From an uncultured Burkholderiales bacterium (lineage in GTDB: Bacteria; Pseudomonadota; Gammaproteobacteria; Burkholderiales; Eutrophovitaceae): DNA of 64,000 nucleotides. The stretch's first letter is position 1, and the number at the start of each line of letters is the position of its first letter. The notes under the pieces are model-generated. The model did no database searches. It had not been told where the DNA came from and was given only the letters and a program-made list of their open reading frames with translations. Both the position numbers and the translations under genes were made by a program. Shown here one piece after another: positions 16,718 through 24,989 of this stretch. The DNA lies in assembly GCA_951812315.1 (NCBI GenBank), contig CATOSA010000006.1, forward strand, positions 273,606-337,605. The letters run 5' to 3'.

Positions 16718-17578
16718 CTAGTCTTGTGATACGGGCGGCGTTACGCGACTGCCCGGTTCTGGTGGGTCCTGAGGAGGCCCGGCAAAGCATTGCGCGATTT
16801 TCATCCACGCAGTTGCGTTGCTTCCCGTTAATGTCAGGCTGGTGTCCGCAATGTTTCGCACCTGTGTCACGACCTGGCAGAATTCTACGGTACTTCCCTC
16901 AACTTGTTGATCCGAGTCTGGTTCGTTAAATTCCCAGACTGCACCGGAAGGGGCCTGCAGCCGGATATAGGGCGCCGGCTCCGGCACGGGCAAGTTGCGA
17001 TTGGTGAAGGTCCAGTCGTAGGTGCGCGCCCCGATAGCGGCAATGTGTCGCAACCGGTCGCTGTGTTGTCTTGGTACGCCAAGCAGGTCATAAATTTCCC
17101 AACCGTGGGCCCAGGTTTCCATTTGCCGGGCGGTCGTGAACATGCGCGCTTTCATGCCCGGACCGAACCATGCGAATCGTTCGCTCGGGTCGGCCGCGGC
17201 CAACTGCTCGCACATTTCAATGAACATCGAACGCCATCGGTGTAGTAGTTCGGGGCCGCTCAGCGGCTGTTCTCGGCCTTGCATGAGCCACTGGTCGGTA
17301 AAGTCGCGCAGCGAACCAGCGCTGGAAATGTCTCCTGCCAAAGCTCTGAAATCTGCCGCGCTTCGCAGGCAGGTGAGCGCCATGTAATCAGAAAAGTGAA
17401 GGTGGGCAAGCACATTCCGGACGGACCAGCTTTTGAACAGGGTCGCGTGATTCCAGTAGCTGGCGTCCATGCCGGTGAGCAATTCGTACAACTCATCGCC
17501 TTCGGCGCGTAGATCTTGTACTTGTTCGACGAGCACTTTTTGATCTTTGGGCAAAGATCGCGTATCAGCTGCACTCAT
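16718..17578 (-). CDS. TIGR03084-type DinB-like metal-binding protein
   Basis: The protein has 286 residues. Its N-terminal half (FKSWSVRNVLAHLHFSDYMA) resembles the DinB-like/mycothiol-maleylpyruvate isomerase N-terminal fold, where His residues bind a metal. Later segments (QMETWAHGWEIYDLLG) match the TIGR03084 group. The activity of this group is not established. The ATG at 17578 has GGAGAG five bases upstream. It is last in a minus-strand set with a BKACE enzyme and an SDR. The final ten residues (after PPEPG) lie against the IS110 element and contain the 12-bp repeat GATACGGGCGGC, so the natural C-terminus may have been altered. Confidence 0.75.
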   Translation of the reverse strand: MSAADTRSLPKDQKVLVEQVQDLRAEGDELYELLTGMDASYWNHATLFKSWSVRNVLAHLHFSDYMALTCLRSAADFRALAGDISSAGSLRDFTDQWLMQGREQPLSGPELLHRWRSMFIEMCEQLAAADPSERFAWFGPGMKARMFTTARQMETWAHGWEIYDLLGVPRQHSDRLRHIAAIGARTYDWTFTNRNLPVPEPAPYIRLQAPSGAVWEFNEPDSDQQVEGSTVEFCQVVTQVRNIADTSLTLTGSNATAWMKIAQCFAGPPQDPPEPGSRVTPPVSQD

Positions 17579-17670
17579 TCAACTCTCCAACGAAAATTAT
17601 TCCAACGTTCAATTAACTGTGGTTTCAGATTTTGCCGGTTCAGGTCAGCAATATCGCGTCGGCACGTGCC

Positions 17671-18597
17671 CTAGAACCCAACCTTGTCACGACCCTTCAG
17701 ATTGAGCATGGCGCGCGCGTCTTCGGGAGTCGCAATCTCGAGACTCAGATCTTCCAGAATGCGGCGAATTTTGCTCACCTGTTCGGCATTTGATTTCGCG
17801 AGCACACCTTTGCCGCCCCAAAGACTGTCTTCCAGGCCGACACGCACGTTGCCACCCATCACGGCTGATTGAACAGCGACATACATCTGGCTGCGGCCTC
17901 CGCCGAGAACCGACCACAGGTACTGGTCGCCGAACAATCGATCGGCGGTACGCTTCATATGTATGACATCCTCCGGATGCGGGCCGATGCCGCCGCGAAT
18001 TCCGAATACGGACTGGATCAGAAGCGGTGGTTTGATGAAACCGCGATCGAGAAAGTGTGCTGCCGTGTACAGATGCCCGATGTCATAGCATTCGATTTCA
18101 AAACGGGTATTGTTGTTTCCGCACGACTCAAGGATGTGGGCAATGTCCTTGAACGTGTTCTTGAAAATCCGGTCGTCCGAAGTTTCAAGGTACGGTTTTT
18201 CCCAGTCGTACTTGAAATCCTTGAAGCGGTCGAGCATCTCGTACAGCCCGAAATTCATCGATCCCATATTTAGGGAAGCCACCTCGGGCTTGAGCTGTAG
18301 GGCCGGTTGCAAGCGTTCTTCGACGCCCATTGTCGGTGCGCCGCCGGTGGTCAGATTAATGACTACATCGCTTTTGGCGGCGATCGCTGGCAGAAATTTC
18401 ATGAACATCTTTGGGTCCTGCGTTGGTTTCCCGTCCTTCGGGTTGCGTGCATGCAAGTGCACAATCGCAGCGCCAGCTTCCGCGGCACCTATCGCGGCAT
18501 CGGCAATTTCCTCCGGAGTGACCGGAAGATGAGGCGACATCGATGGGGTGTGAATCGCGCCGGTCACAGCGCAGGTAATGATGACTTTGTTTGCCAC
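17671..18597 (-). CDS. BKACE family beta-keto acid cleavage enzyme
   Basis: The 308-residue protein begins VIITCAVTGAIHTPSMSP and has AIVHLHARNP, which supplies the His-x-His zinc ligands of the BKACE (former DUF849) family. Later conserved parts are GGAPTMGVEERL, FEIECYDIGHL and VFGIRGGIG. These enzymes cleave a beta-keto acid with acetyl-CoA to give acetoacetate and a CoA thioester; known substrates include 3-keto-5-aminohexanoate and dehydrocarnitine. The start is GTG with GGGAGG five bases upstream. The neighbouring (broken) CRYL1-type hydroxyacid dehydrogenase would supply a 3-keto substrate, a pairing seen in carnitine degradation. The actual substrate is inferred, not shown. Confidence 0.88.
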   Translation of the reverse strand: MANKVIITCAVTGAIHTPSMSPHLPVTPEEIADAAIGAAEAGAAIVHLHARNPKDGKPTQDPKMFMKFLPAIAAKSDVVINLTTGGAPTMGVEERLQPALQLKPEVASLNMGSMNFGLYEMLDRFKDFKYDWEKPYLETSDDRIFKNTFKDIAHILESCGNNNTRFEIECYDIGHLYTAAHFLDRGFIKPPLLIQSVFGIRGGIGPHPEDVIHMKRTADRLFGDQYLWSVLGGGRSQMYVAVQSAVMGGNVRVGLEDSLWGGKGVLAKSNAEQVSKIRRILEDLSLEIATPEDARAMLNLKGRDKVGF

Positions 18598-18680
18598 TTT
18601 TTCCTCCCTTGTACTTTGCTTGTTCCTGAATTTGCGTTTGTCGTAATAGTCGATTCCGAACTGTATACGATCGAATTCGT

Positions 18681-19227
18681 TCAGTCGTCCTGCTTGTTCA
18701 TCTCACGTTTGTGTGCAACCAGCGCCATCAGGCGGCGGTCGCGCCACGCTTCGCGTTGCGCATGTTTCTCATGCGGCATTCGCTCACGCCGTTGCGTCTC
18801 GATACGCGAAATCAATTCGTCATCCCAAGGCTTGTACTCGACCCCCTGCATCATTTGATGGTAAGGGGGGCCGAAAATTGCGGCGTAATCACTGATGCCA
18901 CCGGGTGCGTTGAGATCGATCGTTTCGAATGGTCCCATGAATGCCCAGCGTAATCCCAGGCCGTCACGTATCGTCTTGTCGACATCGTCTACAGACTGCC
19001 TCTTCAAGCGATGCAGCGGCGGATATGCGCTTGACGATATCCGCCGGCATGCCTTCGATCAGCCCGGCGTTTTTCAGCTCAACCAGCCCTTCTTCTATCA
19101 GGCCAATTGCGCGGTCCACTGCACCTGAGGCAACGTCGTACATCTTGACCGGGTGGCCAGCCCGGGCGAATACCATGGCCCAGGCGCGGCCAATCAGGCC
19201 CGAGCCGATGATTGCTATGTTTTCCAT
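18681..19227 (-). pseudogene. CRYL1-type 3-hydroxyacyl/hydroxyacid dehydrogenase with internal deletion
   Basis: From ATG 19227 the frame encodes a Rossmann start (MENIAIIGSGLIGRAWAMVF) and about 78 residues, then stops at 18964. An overlapping frame from about 19007 encodes the C-terminal domain (VDDVDKTIRDGLGLRW, then FMGPFETIDLNAPGG) to 18681. The middle, about 150 residues including the catalytic His-Glu region, is absent. The junction lies near 18990-19000, after SLEEAV, and also shifts frame. This is a true deletion, not a one-base error. Intact relatives of about 315 residues include L-carnitine dehydrogenase and L-gulonate dehydrogenase. Confidence 0.88.
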
Positions 19228-19336
19228 TGTCTCGATACTCCAGGATGTTCGAATTGATCTAGTGAATTGCAGTGAGAGCGGTCGTGGTGTGCATGGCGGC
19301 GCAAATGTCAGAGTGCGGCATTCAAATGCCGTTGCG

Positions 19337-20113
19337 TCAACCAAGCATTTCGACGCCGGCGCAGACGGATATGGCTTGCCCGGTAATTGTCGCGCCCGCC
19401 GGGGATGCCAGATACAACGCCATGTTTGCAATGTCATAAGGACTGACCATTTCATTCATGGACGTGTACTCCAGTGTGATTTTGCGTTGTTCTTCAACAC
19501 TGTTGCCGACGGCCTTGGCTTTTTTCTCAATGACCTTGTCCTGGCGCTCGCCCTCGACGATGCCTGGCTGAATCGCATTGACCCTGATTTTGTCGGCGCC
19601 GACTTCCATCGACAGGCTCTTGGTGAAACCGACAACGCCCCATTTTGCAGCGGCATAAGGCGTTCGGTATGGGAATCCAAGCCGTCCGGCAGACGATGAC
19701 ATGTTGATGATCGAGCCGCCACCGGCCGACTTCAGCATCGGGACGGCCAGTCGCGTGCAATAGAACATTCCGTTGACGTCTACCGCAATACACCTCTCCC
19801 ATTCCTTGATGTCAATGTCTTCGACTTTACCTGTTGGCCCGGCGATGCCAGCATTGTTGATCATGCAGTCGAGCCCGCCGAGGATGGACTTCGCGTCTGC
19901 AAACAACTGGTCGACCTCTAACAGGCTTGAAACGTCGGCGACGCTTGCGGTCACACCGGGAAATGCCTTGACAGTGTCGTCAATCGACGATTGAACGACA
20001 TCGCAAATGTGTACGCGTGCACCGGCTTTGTGAAACACGTCGGTCATTGCGCGCCCGATACCAGCGCCTCCGGCAGTGATCAGAACCCTCATCCCTTTTA
20101 TTGACGTGTTCAT
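19337..20113 (-). CDS. SDR-family NAD(P)-dependent oxidoreductase
   Basis: The protein is 258 residues, a classical short-chain dehydrogenase. It has the TxGGAGIG cofactor loop near residue 14 (ITAGGAGIGRA), NNAG near 90, the catalytic Ser in INMSSSAGR, and YAAAK (Tyr and Lys) near 156. Asp37 after the second strand (HICDV) favours NAD over NADP. It ends in TGQAISVCAGVEMLG, usual for the family. ATG 20113 has AAGG upstream. It leads a minus-strand cluster with the broken CRYL1-type gene and BKACE, so it probably oxidises a hydroxy intermediate in the same pathway. Substrate unknown. Confidence 0.9.
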   Translation of the reverse strand: MNTSIKGMRVLITAGGAGIGRAMTDVFHKAGARVHICDVVQSSIDDTVKAFPGVTASVADVSSLLEVDQLFADAKSILGGLDCMINNAGIAGPTGKVEDIDIKEWERCIAVDVNGMFYCTRLAVPMLKSAGGGSIINMSSSAGRLGFPYRTPYAAAKWGVVGFTKSLSMEVGADKIRVNAIQPGIVEGERQDKVIEKKAKAVGNSVEEQRKITLEYTSMNEMVSPYDIANMALYLASPAGATITGQAISVCAGVEMLG

Positions 20114-20403
20114 TTTTATGCCTTGTGAAAATTAGCGAAAACCACAAATCTCCTTCTTGCAGCTCCGGATCAGCTGAAGCGCTATCGCCGGAACTTGGTA
20201 ACAGCTGCACTGACGAAGAATATCGGCCTTTTTTCGCGAAAGCGGAGCAGAGTCCGGAAATGTTGGCCGGCGACGAGAGACAGGCCAGCGAACGCTTGCC
20301 CGCAATGCCAAGTTTTGCAGCACGTGATTATACCGCCCGCTTTTGCAGCACTATTGCCGCAATGAAATGTCACCGAAGTGCCATCATTCGATAGAATCAT
20401 ACG
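20114..20403. other. Divergent promoter region
   Basis: This 290-bp spacer separates the minus-strand SDR cluster from the plus-strand tsaB operon and must hold both promoters. No palindromic operator or small gene with protein character was seen. Confidence 0.5.
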
Positions 20404-21099
20404 GTGATTCCGTCATCCCAGTCGCTCAAGATTCTCGCCATTGAAACGTCTACCGATCTGTGCTCGGTAGCGCTGCGATTCGGGGGACAGACGGTGTCTT
20501 CGGATACACTGGCTGGCCAGAAACACTCCGAATTGCTATTACCAATGGTTCATCAGCTGCTGGATGCGGCCTTCCTGCAGGTTGGTGACCTTGATGCGGT
20601 GGCTTTCGGGGCTGGCCCCGGGTCGTTTACGGGCTTGCGCATTGGTTGTGGCGTGGTTCAGGGTCTCGCCTTTGCAGCGGATTGTCCGGTCGTGCCGGTT
20701 GGATCGCTGGAAGCTATCGCCCAGGCTAGTGGTGGCCAGCGGGTCGTTGTGTGCACTGACGCGCGCATGGGACAGATTTATCACGGCGCGTACGAGCGCA
20801 ATACCGAGGGGTGGACGGTTGTTCAACCGCCAAGCCTGTGTGATCCGGATCGTTTGCCGGAACTGCCCGGCGCCGGCTGGCTCGGTTGCGGCAGCGGTTT
20901 CGAGCGTTATCCCGAAGGTCTGGTCGCGCAGTACCAGCCAGAGCAAGTCACGGTGAAAACCGGAATTGTCACGCGTGCCAGTGATATCGCATGGCTGGGA
21001 GAGCAGTATCTTTATGCCGGCCATGGCGTGTCTTGCATGGAGGCAGTGCCGGTCTACGTACGTGACAAGGTGGCATTGACGATGAAAGAGCAACGATGA
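20404..21099 (+). CDS. tsaB: tRNA threonylcarbamoyladenosine biosynthesis protein TsaB
   Basis: TsaB is the partner of TsaD in making t6A37 on tRNAs that read ANN codons. The 231-residue protein has the ASKHA N-terminal strand ILAIETSTDLCSVALR, the conserved GQKHSELLLPMV helix and the GAGPGSFTGLRIG motif near 75. Length is normal. The start is GTG at 20404, set by the family N-terminus. Its stop overlaps the rimI start by 4 bp. The order tsaB-rimI-UDG is common in Betaproteobacteria. Confidence 0.94.
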   Translation: MIPSSQSLKILAIETSTDLCSVALRFGGQTVSSDTLAGQKHSELLLPMVHQLLDAAFLQVGDLDAVAFGAGPGSFTGLRIGCGVVQGLAFAADCPVVPVGSLEAIAQASGGQRVVVCTDARMGQIYHGAYERNTEGWTVVQPPSLCDPDRLPELPGAGWLGCGSGFERYPEGLVAQYQPEQVTVKTGIVTRASDIAWLGEQYLYAGHGVSCMEAVPVYVRDKVALTMKEQR

Positions 21100-21557
21100 G
21101 TGCGCTTGCGGATATTGTGCCGCACGTGCGTGCCATGGGGGAGGTCGATTTGCGCCCTGTGCTTGCGATCGAGACGGCGATTTACACGCATCCCTGGACG
21201 CATGGAAATTTTCTGGATTCGATCCGGTCCGGTTACGACTGCAGGGTCATGGAACTGGCAGGTGAACTCGTCGGGTATGGCGTACAGATGATCGGCGTGC
21301 GTGAAGCGCACCTGCTAAATCTCAGCGTCGCGGCAAGTTGGCAGGGCAATGGCTATGGACGATCGTTATTGATGCATTTCCTCGAGGTTGCGCGCCAGTC
21401 TGATGTGCTGCAGATGTTTCTGGAAGTGCGTCCATCCAACAAGGTCGGTCGTCATCTGTATGCGAGCATGGGGTTTTACGAGATTGCGGTACGCGACGGA
21501 TATTATCCTGCGCCACACGGGCGTGAAGATGCAATTCTTCTGGCTTTGACTCTGTGA
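21096..21557 (+). CDS. rimI: Ribosomal protein S18 alanine N-acetyltransferase RimI
   Basis: The 153-residue GNAT protein carries the acetyl-CoA pyrophosphate loop QGNGYGRSLL (R/QxxGxG/A type) near residue 89. The downstream ASMGFYEIAVRDGYYP segment is typical of RimI. It acetylates the N-terminal Ala of S18. The N-terminal lead of about 13 residues is slightly longer than in E. coli. It overlaps tsaB (ATGA) and its stop overlaps the GTG start of the glycosylase gene, so the three are co-translated. Confidence 0.92.
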   Translation: MSALADIVPHVRAMGEVDLRPVLAIETAIYTHPWTHGNFLDSIRSGYDCRVMELAGELVGYGVQMIGVREAHLLNLSVAASWQGNGYGRSLLMHFLEVARQSDVLQMFLEVRPSNKVGRHLYASMGFYEIAVRDGYYPAPHGREDAILLALTL

Positions 21558-22297
21558 CCAGACGTGCGCAAATTCTGGCCGAGCTGGAGTTGACGCCTTT
21601 GTGGCTGCATCGTCGGCGCCTCGACGAAGCCGTAGCGACGACCGAATTGCCATGTCTCGCGAATTCGCATTTGATGGTGCCCGAACAACGCACTGGTGCA
21701 GCGGTGCGGCCGGTCGAGGACATGGACTGGGTAGAGCTACGGGAGGCTGCCGTGGCGTGTGCGGCCTGTGCGCTCCATGAAAAACGTAATCAGGCGGTAC
21801 TCGGTGTCGGTGACGAGAAGGCGGATTGGTTGTTCATTGGAGAAGGTCCTGGGGCGGAAGAGGACAAGCGAGGCGAACCGTTTGTCGGTCAGGCCGGCAA
21901 GCTTCTCGATAACATGTTGGCGGCGATTGGACTGAAGCGCGGGGCAAACGTGTACATTGCAAATGTCGTGAAATGCCGGCCGCCTGGCAACCGCAATCCG
22001 ACGTCTGAGGAGACGCACGCTTGTCAACCGTTTCTTGATCGCCAGGTCGCGCTCATTCAACCGCGTCTGATTGTTGCGCTGGGCAAGGTTGCTGCAAATA
22101 CTCTGTTAGCGCGTGATGGTACGCTCGGTAGCCTCCGGCGAACCGTGCATGATTACCGCGGGGCTCCACTGATCGTGACCTACCATCCCGCATATTTGCT
22201 TCGATCGCTGACTGACAAGGCGAAAGCCTGGGAGGATTTGTGTTTTGCTGTTGAAAAAATGTCAGAGATTTCCCGGGCGGCGGCCAGTGCGGATTGA
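21554..22297 (+). CDS. Family 4 uracil-DNA glycosylase ([4Fe-4S])
   Basis: The protein has 247 residues. Motif 1 is GEGPGAEEDKRGEPFVGQ (family 4 has GEAPG or similar, with Glu in place of the family 1 Asp). NVVKCRPPGNRNP supplies a cluster Cys. The C-terminal motif is TYHPAYLLR. Cys residues in CAACALHEKR start the cluster set. It removes uracil from DNA. The first 60 residues (MTRRAQILAELELTPLW...) are a lead often seen in betaproteobacterial members. The start is GTG at 21554, overlapping the rimI stop. With rimI and tsaB it forms a compact operon. Confidence 0.92.
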   Translation: MTRRAQILAELELTPLWLHRRRLDEAVATTELPCLANSHLMVPEQRTGAAVRPVEDMDWVELREAAVACAACALHEKRNQAVLGVGDEKADWLFIGEGPGAEEDKRGEPFVGQAGKLLDNMLAAIGLKRGANVYIANVVKCRPPGNRNPTSEETHACQPFLDRQVALIQPRLIVALGKVAANTLLARDGTLGSLRRTVHDYRGAPLIVTYHPAYLLRSLTDKAKAWEDLCFAVEKMSEISRAAASAD

Positions 22298-22463
22298 TTG
22301 CGCAATGACGCGCACACCTGTTCGGGGTGTTTACGATCGCCGTACTCTCAACCGTAATATTGTCGGCGGCAACATTTTCGATTGCAATGAATTGCTTTGC
22401 GGCGCTGAATACCGCTTGCGTTTGATCTCGAAATGCAGCGGTCCGAGCTGTTGAGTCGCAACG

Positions 22464-23534
22464 ATGTCCAGGCCCATTAGAGCGATTATTGATTTGAAAG
22501 CCTTGCGTCACAACCTGGCGGTTGCGAAGCGTCACGCAGGTAATGCAAAGGTATTTGCGGTTGTGAAGGCGGACGCGTACGGACATGGGCTCGACCGCGT
22601 CCTGCCGGGGTTGACGTCCGCAGATGGGTTCGCTGTATTAGAGTTTGACTCGGCCATCCGCATACGTGACGCTGGAATAGACAAGCCGGTACTGATGCTC
22701 GAAGGATTTTTTGGCGAGCGAGAACTGCGGCGCTTTTCAGAGCTGAGTCTCTCCACCGTCGTTCACGCGGCGTCGCAAATCGACATGCTCGTGCGCGTGA
22801 AACTTTCAGCACCCGTCACTGTGTTCTTGAAAATCAATACCGGTATGAATCGGCTGGGGTTCTCGCCTGACGAAGTTGCTGATGTGTGCAACACGCTGGC
22901 ACAGTCCTCGAACGTGCTTGATATCGTGGCAATGACCCATTTCGCCGATGCCGATGGAACGCGCGGTATAGACTGGCAAATGCAGAGTTTGAATCGCGCC
23001 ACATCGTCGCAGGATTTGCAATTATGTGCGGCTAATTCTGCTGCGCTGTTGCGCTTTCCTGAATCGCATGGTGCCTGGGTGCGACCGGGCATCATGCTTT
23101 ATGGCGCAACGCCATTCTCGGATACAACAGCGCAGCAGCTGCAGCTTCGGCCAGTAATGACCTTGCAGTCGCAGGTCATCGCAGTGCAGGAGCTCGCTGC
23201 CGGCGATTGCGTTGGCTACGCCTGTGCCTTCGAAGCAGTGAAGCCGATGCGTGTCGGCATCGTCGCTGCAGGGTACGCCGACGGCTATCCGCGTCACGCA
23301 CCGCACGGCACGCGGATCCTGGTCGGCGCCAACCGGGTTCAAACAGTCGGACGGGTGTCCATGGATATGATTTGTGTTGACTTGAGCACCTTGCCTGATG
23401 CTGGTGTGGGTACCCCAGTTACGCTGTGGGGAGATGGCATGCCGGTAGAGGAGGTTGCCTCCGCCGCCGGCACACTCAATTATGAGTTGCTGACCCGGGT
23501 GACAAAGCGGGTACCAGTCACAGTTTCTGACTGA
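22464..23534 (+). CDS. alr: Alanine racemase
   Basis: Alr interconverts L- and D-alanine for peptidoglycan. The 356-residue protein has the PLP lysine in VVKADAYGHG (about residue 35). The second catalytic residue, a Tyr, lies in VGYACAF near 253, and RVSMDMICVDLS near 300 forms the substrate entry. Length is standard. It is separated from the glycosylase gene by 166 bp with no gene in it, and followed after 68 bp by radA. Related genomes often place lplT before alr; that gene is absent here. Confidence 0.95.
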   Translation: MSRPIRAIIDLKALRHNLAVAKRHAGNAKVFAVVKADAYGHGLDRVLPGLTSADGFAVLEFDSAIRIRDAGIDKPVLMLEGFFGERELRRFSELSLSTVVHAASQIDMLVRVKLSAPVTVFLKINTGMNRLGFSPDEVADVCNTLAQSSNVLDIVAMTHFADADGTRGIDWQMQSLNRATSSQDLQLCAANSAALLRFPESHGAWVRPGIMLYGATPFSDTTAQQLQLRPVMTLQSQVIAVQELAAGDCVGYACAFEAVKPMRVGIVAAGYADGYPRHAPHGTRILVGANRVQTVGRVSMDMICVDLSTLPDAGVGTPVTLWGDGMPVEEVASAAGTLNYELLTRVTKRVPVTVSD

Positions 23535-23602
23535 CGGATGTCAGAGCGGAACCAGGTCAAGACTTTGCGCTGGCGATGCGTCGCAAACGGAGTCAACTGA
23601 AC

Positions 23603-24979
23603 GTGGCAAAAGCCAAGACGGTATTCTCATGCAGTGAATGCGGCGGTCAGACGCTCAAATGGCAGGGCCAGTGCCCGCACTGCAATTCCTGGAACACGCT
23701 GTTGGAAACGGTCGCCGAGCGCGCCGGTTCTTCGCAATTTCATGCCCTTGTTGAATCGAGCAAGCTGACCCGGCTTGGCGAAGTTGAAACAAACGAGGCG
23801 CCTCGGCTGATCACCGGGATTGGCGAGCTGGACCGGGCCCTGGGCGGCGGTCTGGTGCGCGGAGCGGTTGTGCTGATCGGCGGCGATCCGGGTATCGGCA
23901 AGTCGACGTTGTTGCTACAGGCTTTGACGCTGATGAGCGAAAGCTGCAAAGTCGTCTATGTGAGCGGCGAGGAATCAGCGCAGCAAATCGCACTGCGCTC
24001 GCAAAGACTGAAGGTCAATAGTGACAAGCTTGATTTTCTCGCGGAAATTCAGTTGGAGCGCATATTCAACGTGCTCAATAGCGAGAAACCCGATGTTGCC
24101 GTTATTGATTCTATCCAGACACTTTATTCCGAATCGCTGCAGTCGGCGCCAGGGAGTGTTGCTCAGGTCCGCGAATGTGCCGCACAGTTGACCCGATTTG
24201 CCAAGACAGGTAACAGTGCGTTGCTGCTCGTAGGGCATGTTACCAAGGAAGGGGCGATTGCCGGGCCACGGGTGCTCGAACACATGGTCGATGCGGTTCT
24301 GTACTTCGAAGGTGACAAACATTCCAGTTTCAGATTGATCAGGGCGATCAAAAACCGGTTCGGGGCGGTTAACGAACTCGGCGTATTTGCGATGACCGAT
24401 CATGGCTTGCGCGGTGTATCCAATCCGTCCGCGCTGTTCCTCTCACACCACGAACGTAATGTGCCCGGTGCGTGCGTGATGGTTACACAGGAAGGTTCGC
24501 GTCCGCTGCTGGTTGAGCTGCAAGCACTGGTCGACACGGCGCATGGGCCCAATCCAAGGCGCCTGACTGTCGGTCTCGAGCAGAATCGGCTGGCAATGCT
24601 GCTGGCCGTGCTGCATCGCCACGCCGGCGTCGCTGTTTTCGATCAGGATGTTTTCGTCAATGCCGTGGGCGGAGTGAAAATTGACGAACCGGCTGCCGAC
24701 TTGCCGGTGTTGCTGGCAATCATGTCCTCTCTCAAAGGGCAGCCGCTTCCGGAGAAAATGGTGGCTTTCGGCGAAGTCGGGCTGGCTGGCGAAGTACGTC
24801 CGGTTCAACGCGGGCAGGAACGATTGAAAGAAGCAGCCAAGCTCGGTTTCAAGCTCGCCATCGTCCCAAGTGCAAACGCACCGCGGCGCAAATCCGGCGA
24901 TCAGTCAGTGCAGGGAATCGAGATCGTCGCAGTCGATCGCGTCGATGCGGCAATCGAGCGCGCTCGCGAAAACTTATAG
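23603..24979 (+). CDS. radA: DNA repair protein RadA
   Basis: RadA is a RecA-like ATPase that helps branch migration in recombination. The protein (458 residues from GTG 23603) opens AKAKTVFSCSECGG with a C4 zinc finger (CSEC...CPHC). It has Walker A GGDPGIGKST, the RadA-specific KNRFG motif, and a Lon-like C-terminal domain (VGGVKIDEPAADL). I prefer GTG 23603 because GGAG lies 10 bases upstream and the family begins MAKAKT; an ATG nine codons earlier (23576) is possible. It is convergent with the kinase at 24990, only 10 bp away. Confidence 0.95.
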   Translation: MAKAKTVFSCSECGGQTLKWQGQCPHCNSWNTLLETVAERAGSSQFHALVESSKLTRLGEVETNEAPRLITGIGELDRALGGGLVRGAVVLIGGDPGIGKSTLLLQALTLMSESCKVVYVSGEESAQQIALRSQRLKVNSDKLDFLAEIQLERIFNVLNSEKPDVAVIDSIQTLYSESLQSAPGSVAQVRECAAQLTRFAKTGNSALLLVGHVTKEGAIAGPRVLEHMVDAVLYFEGDKHSSFRLIRAIKNRFGAVNELGVFAMTDHGLRGVSNPSALFLSHHERNVPGACVMVTQEGSRPLLVELQALVDTAHGPNPRRLTVGLEQNRLAMLLAVLHRHAGVAVFDQDVFVNAVGGVKIDEPAADLPVLLAIMSSLKGQPLPEKMVAFGEVGLAGEVRPVQRGQERLKEAAKLGFKLAIVPSANAPRRKSGDQSVQGIEIVAVDRVDAAIERARENL

Positions 24980-24989
24980 ATTGTGTCGT

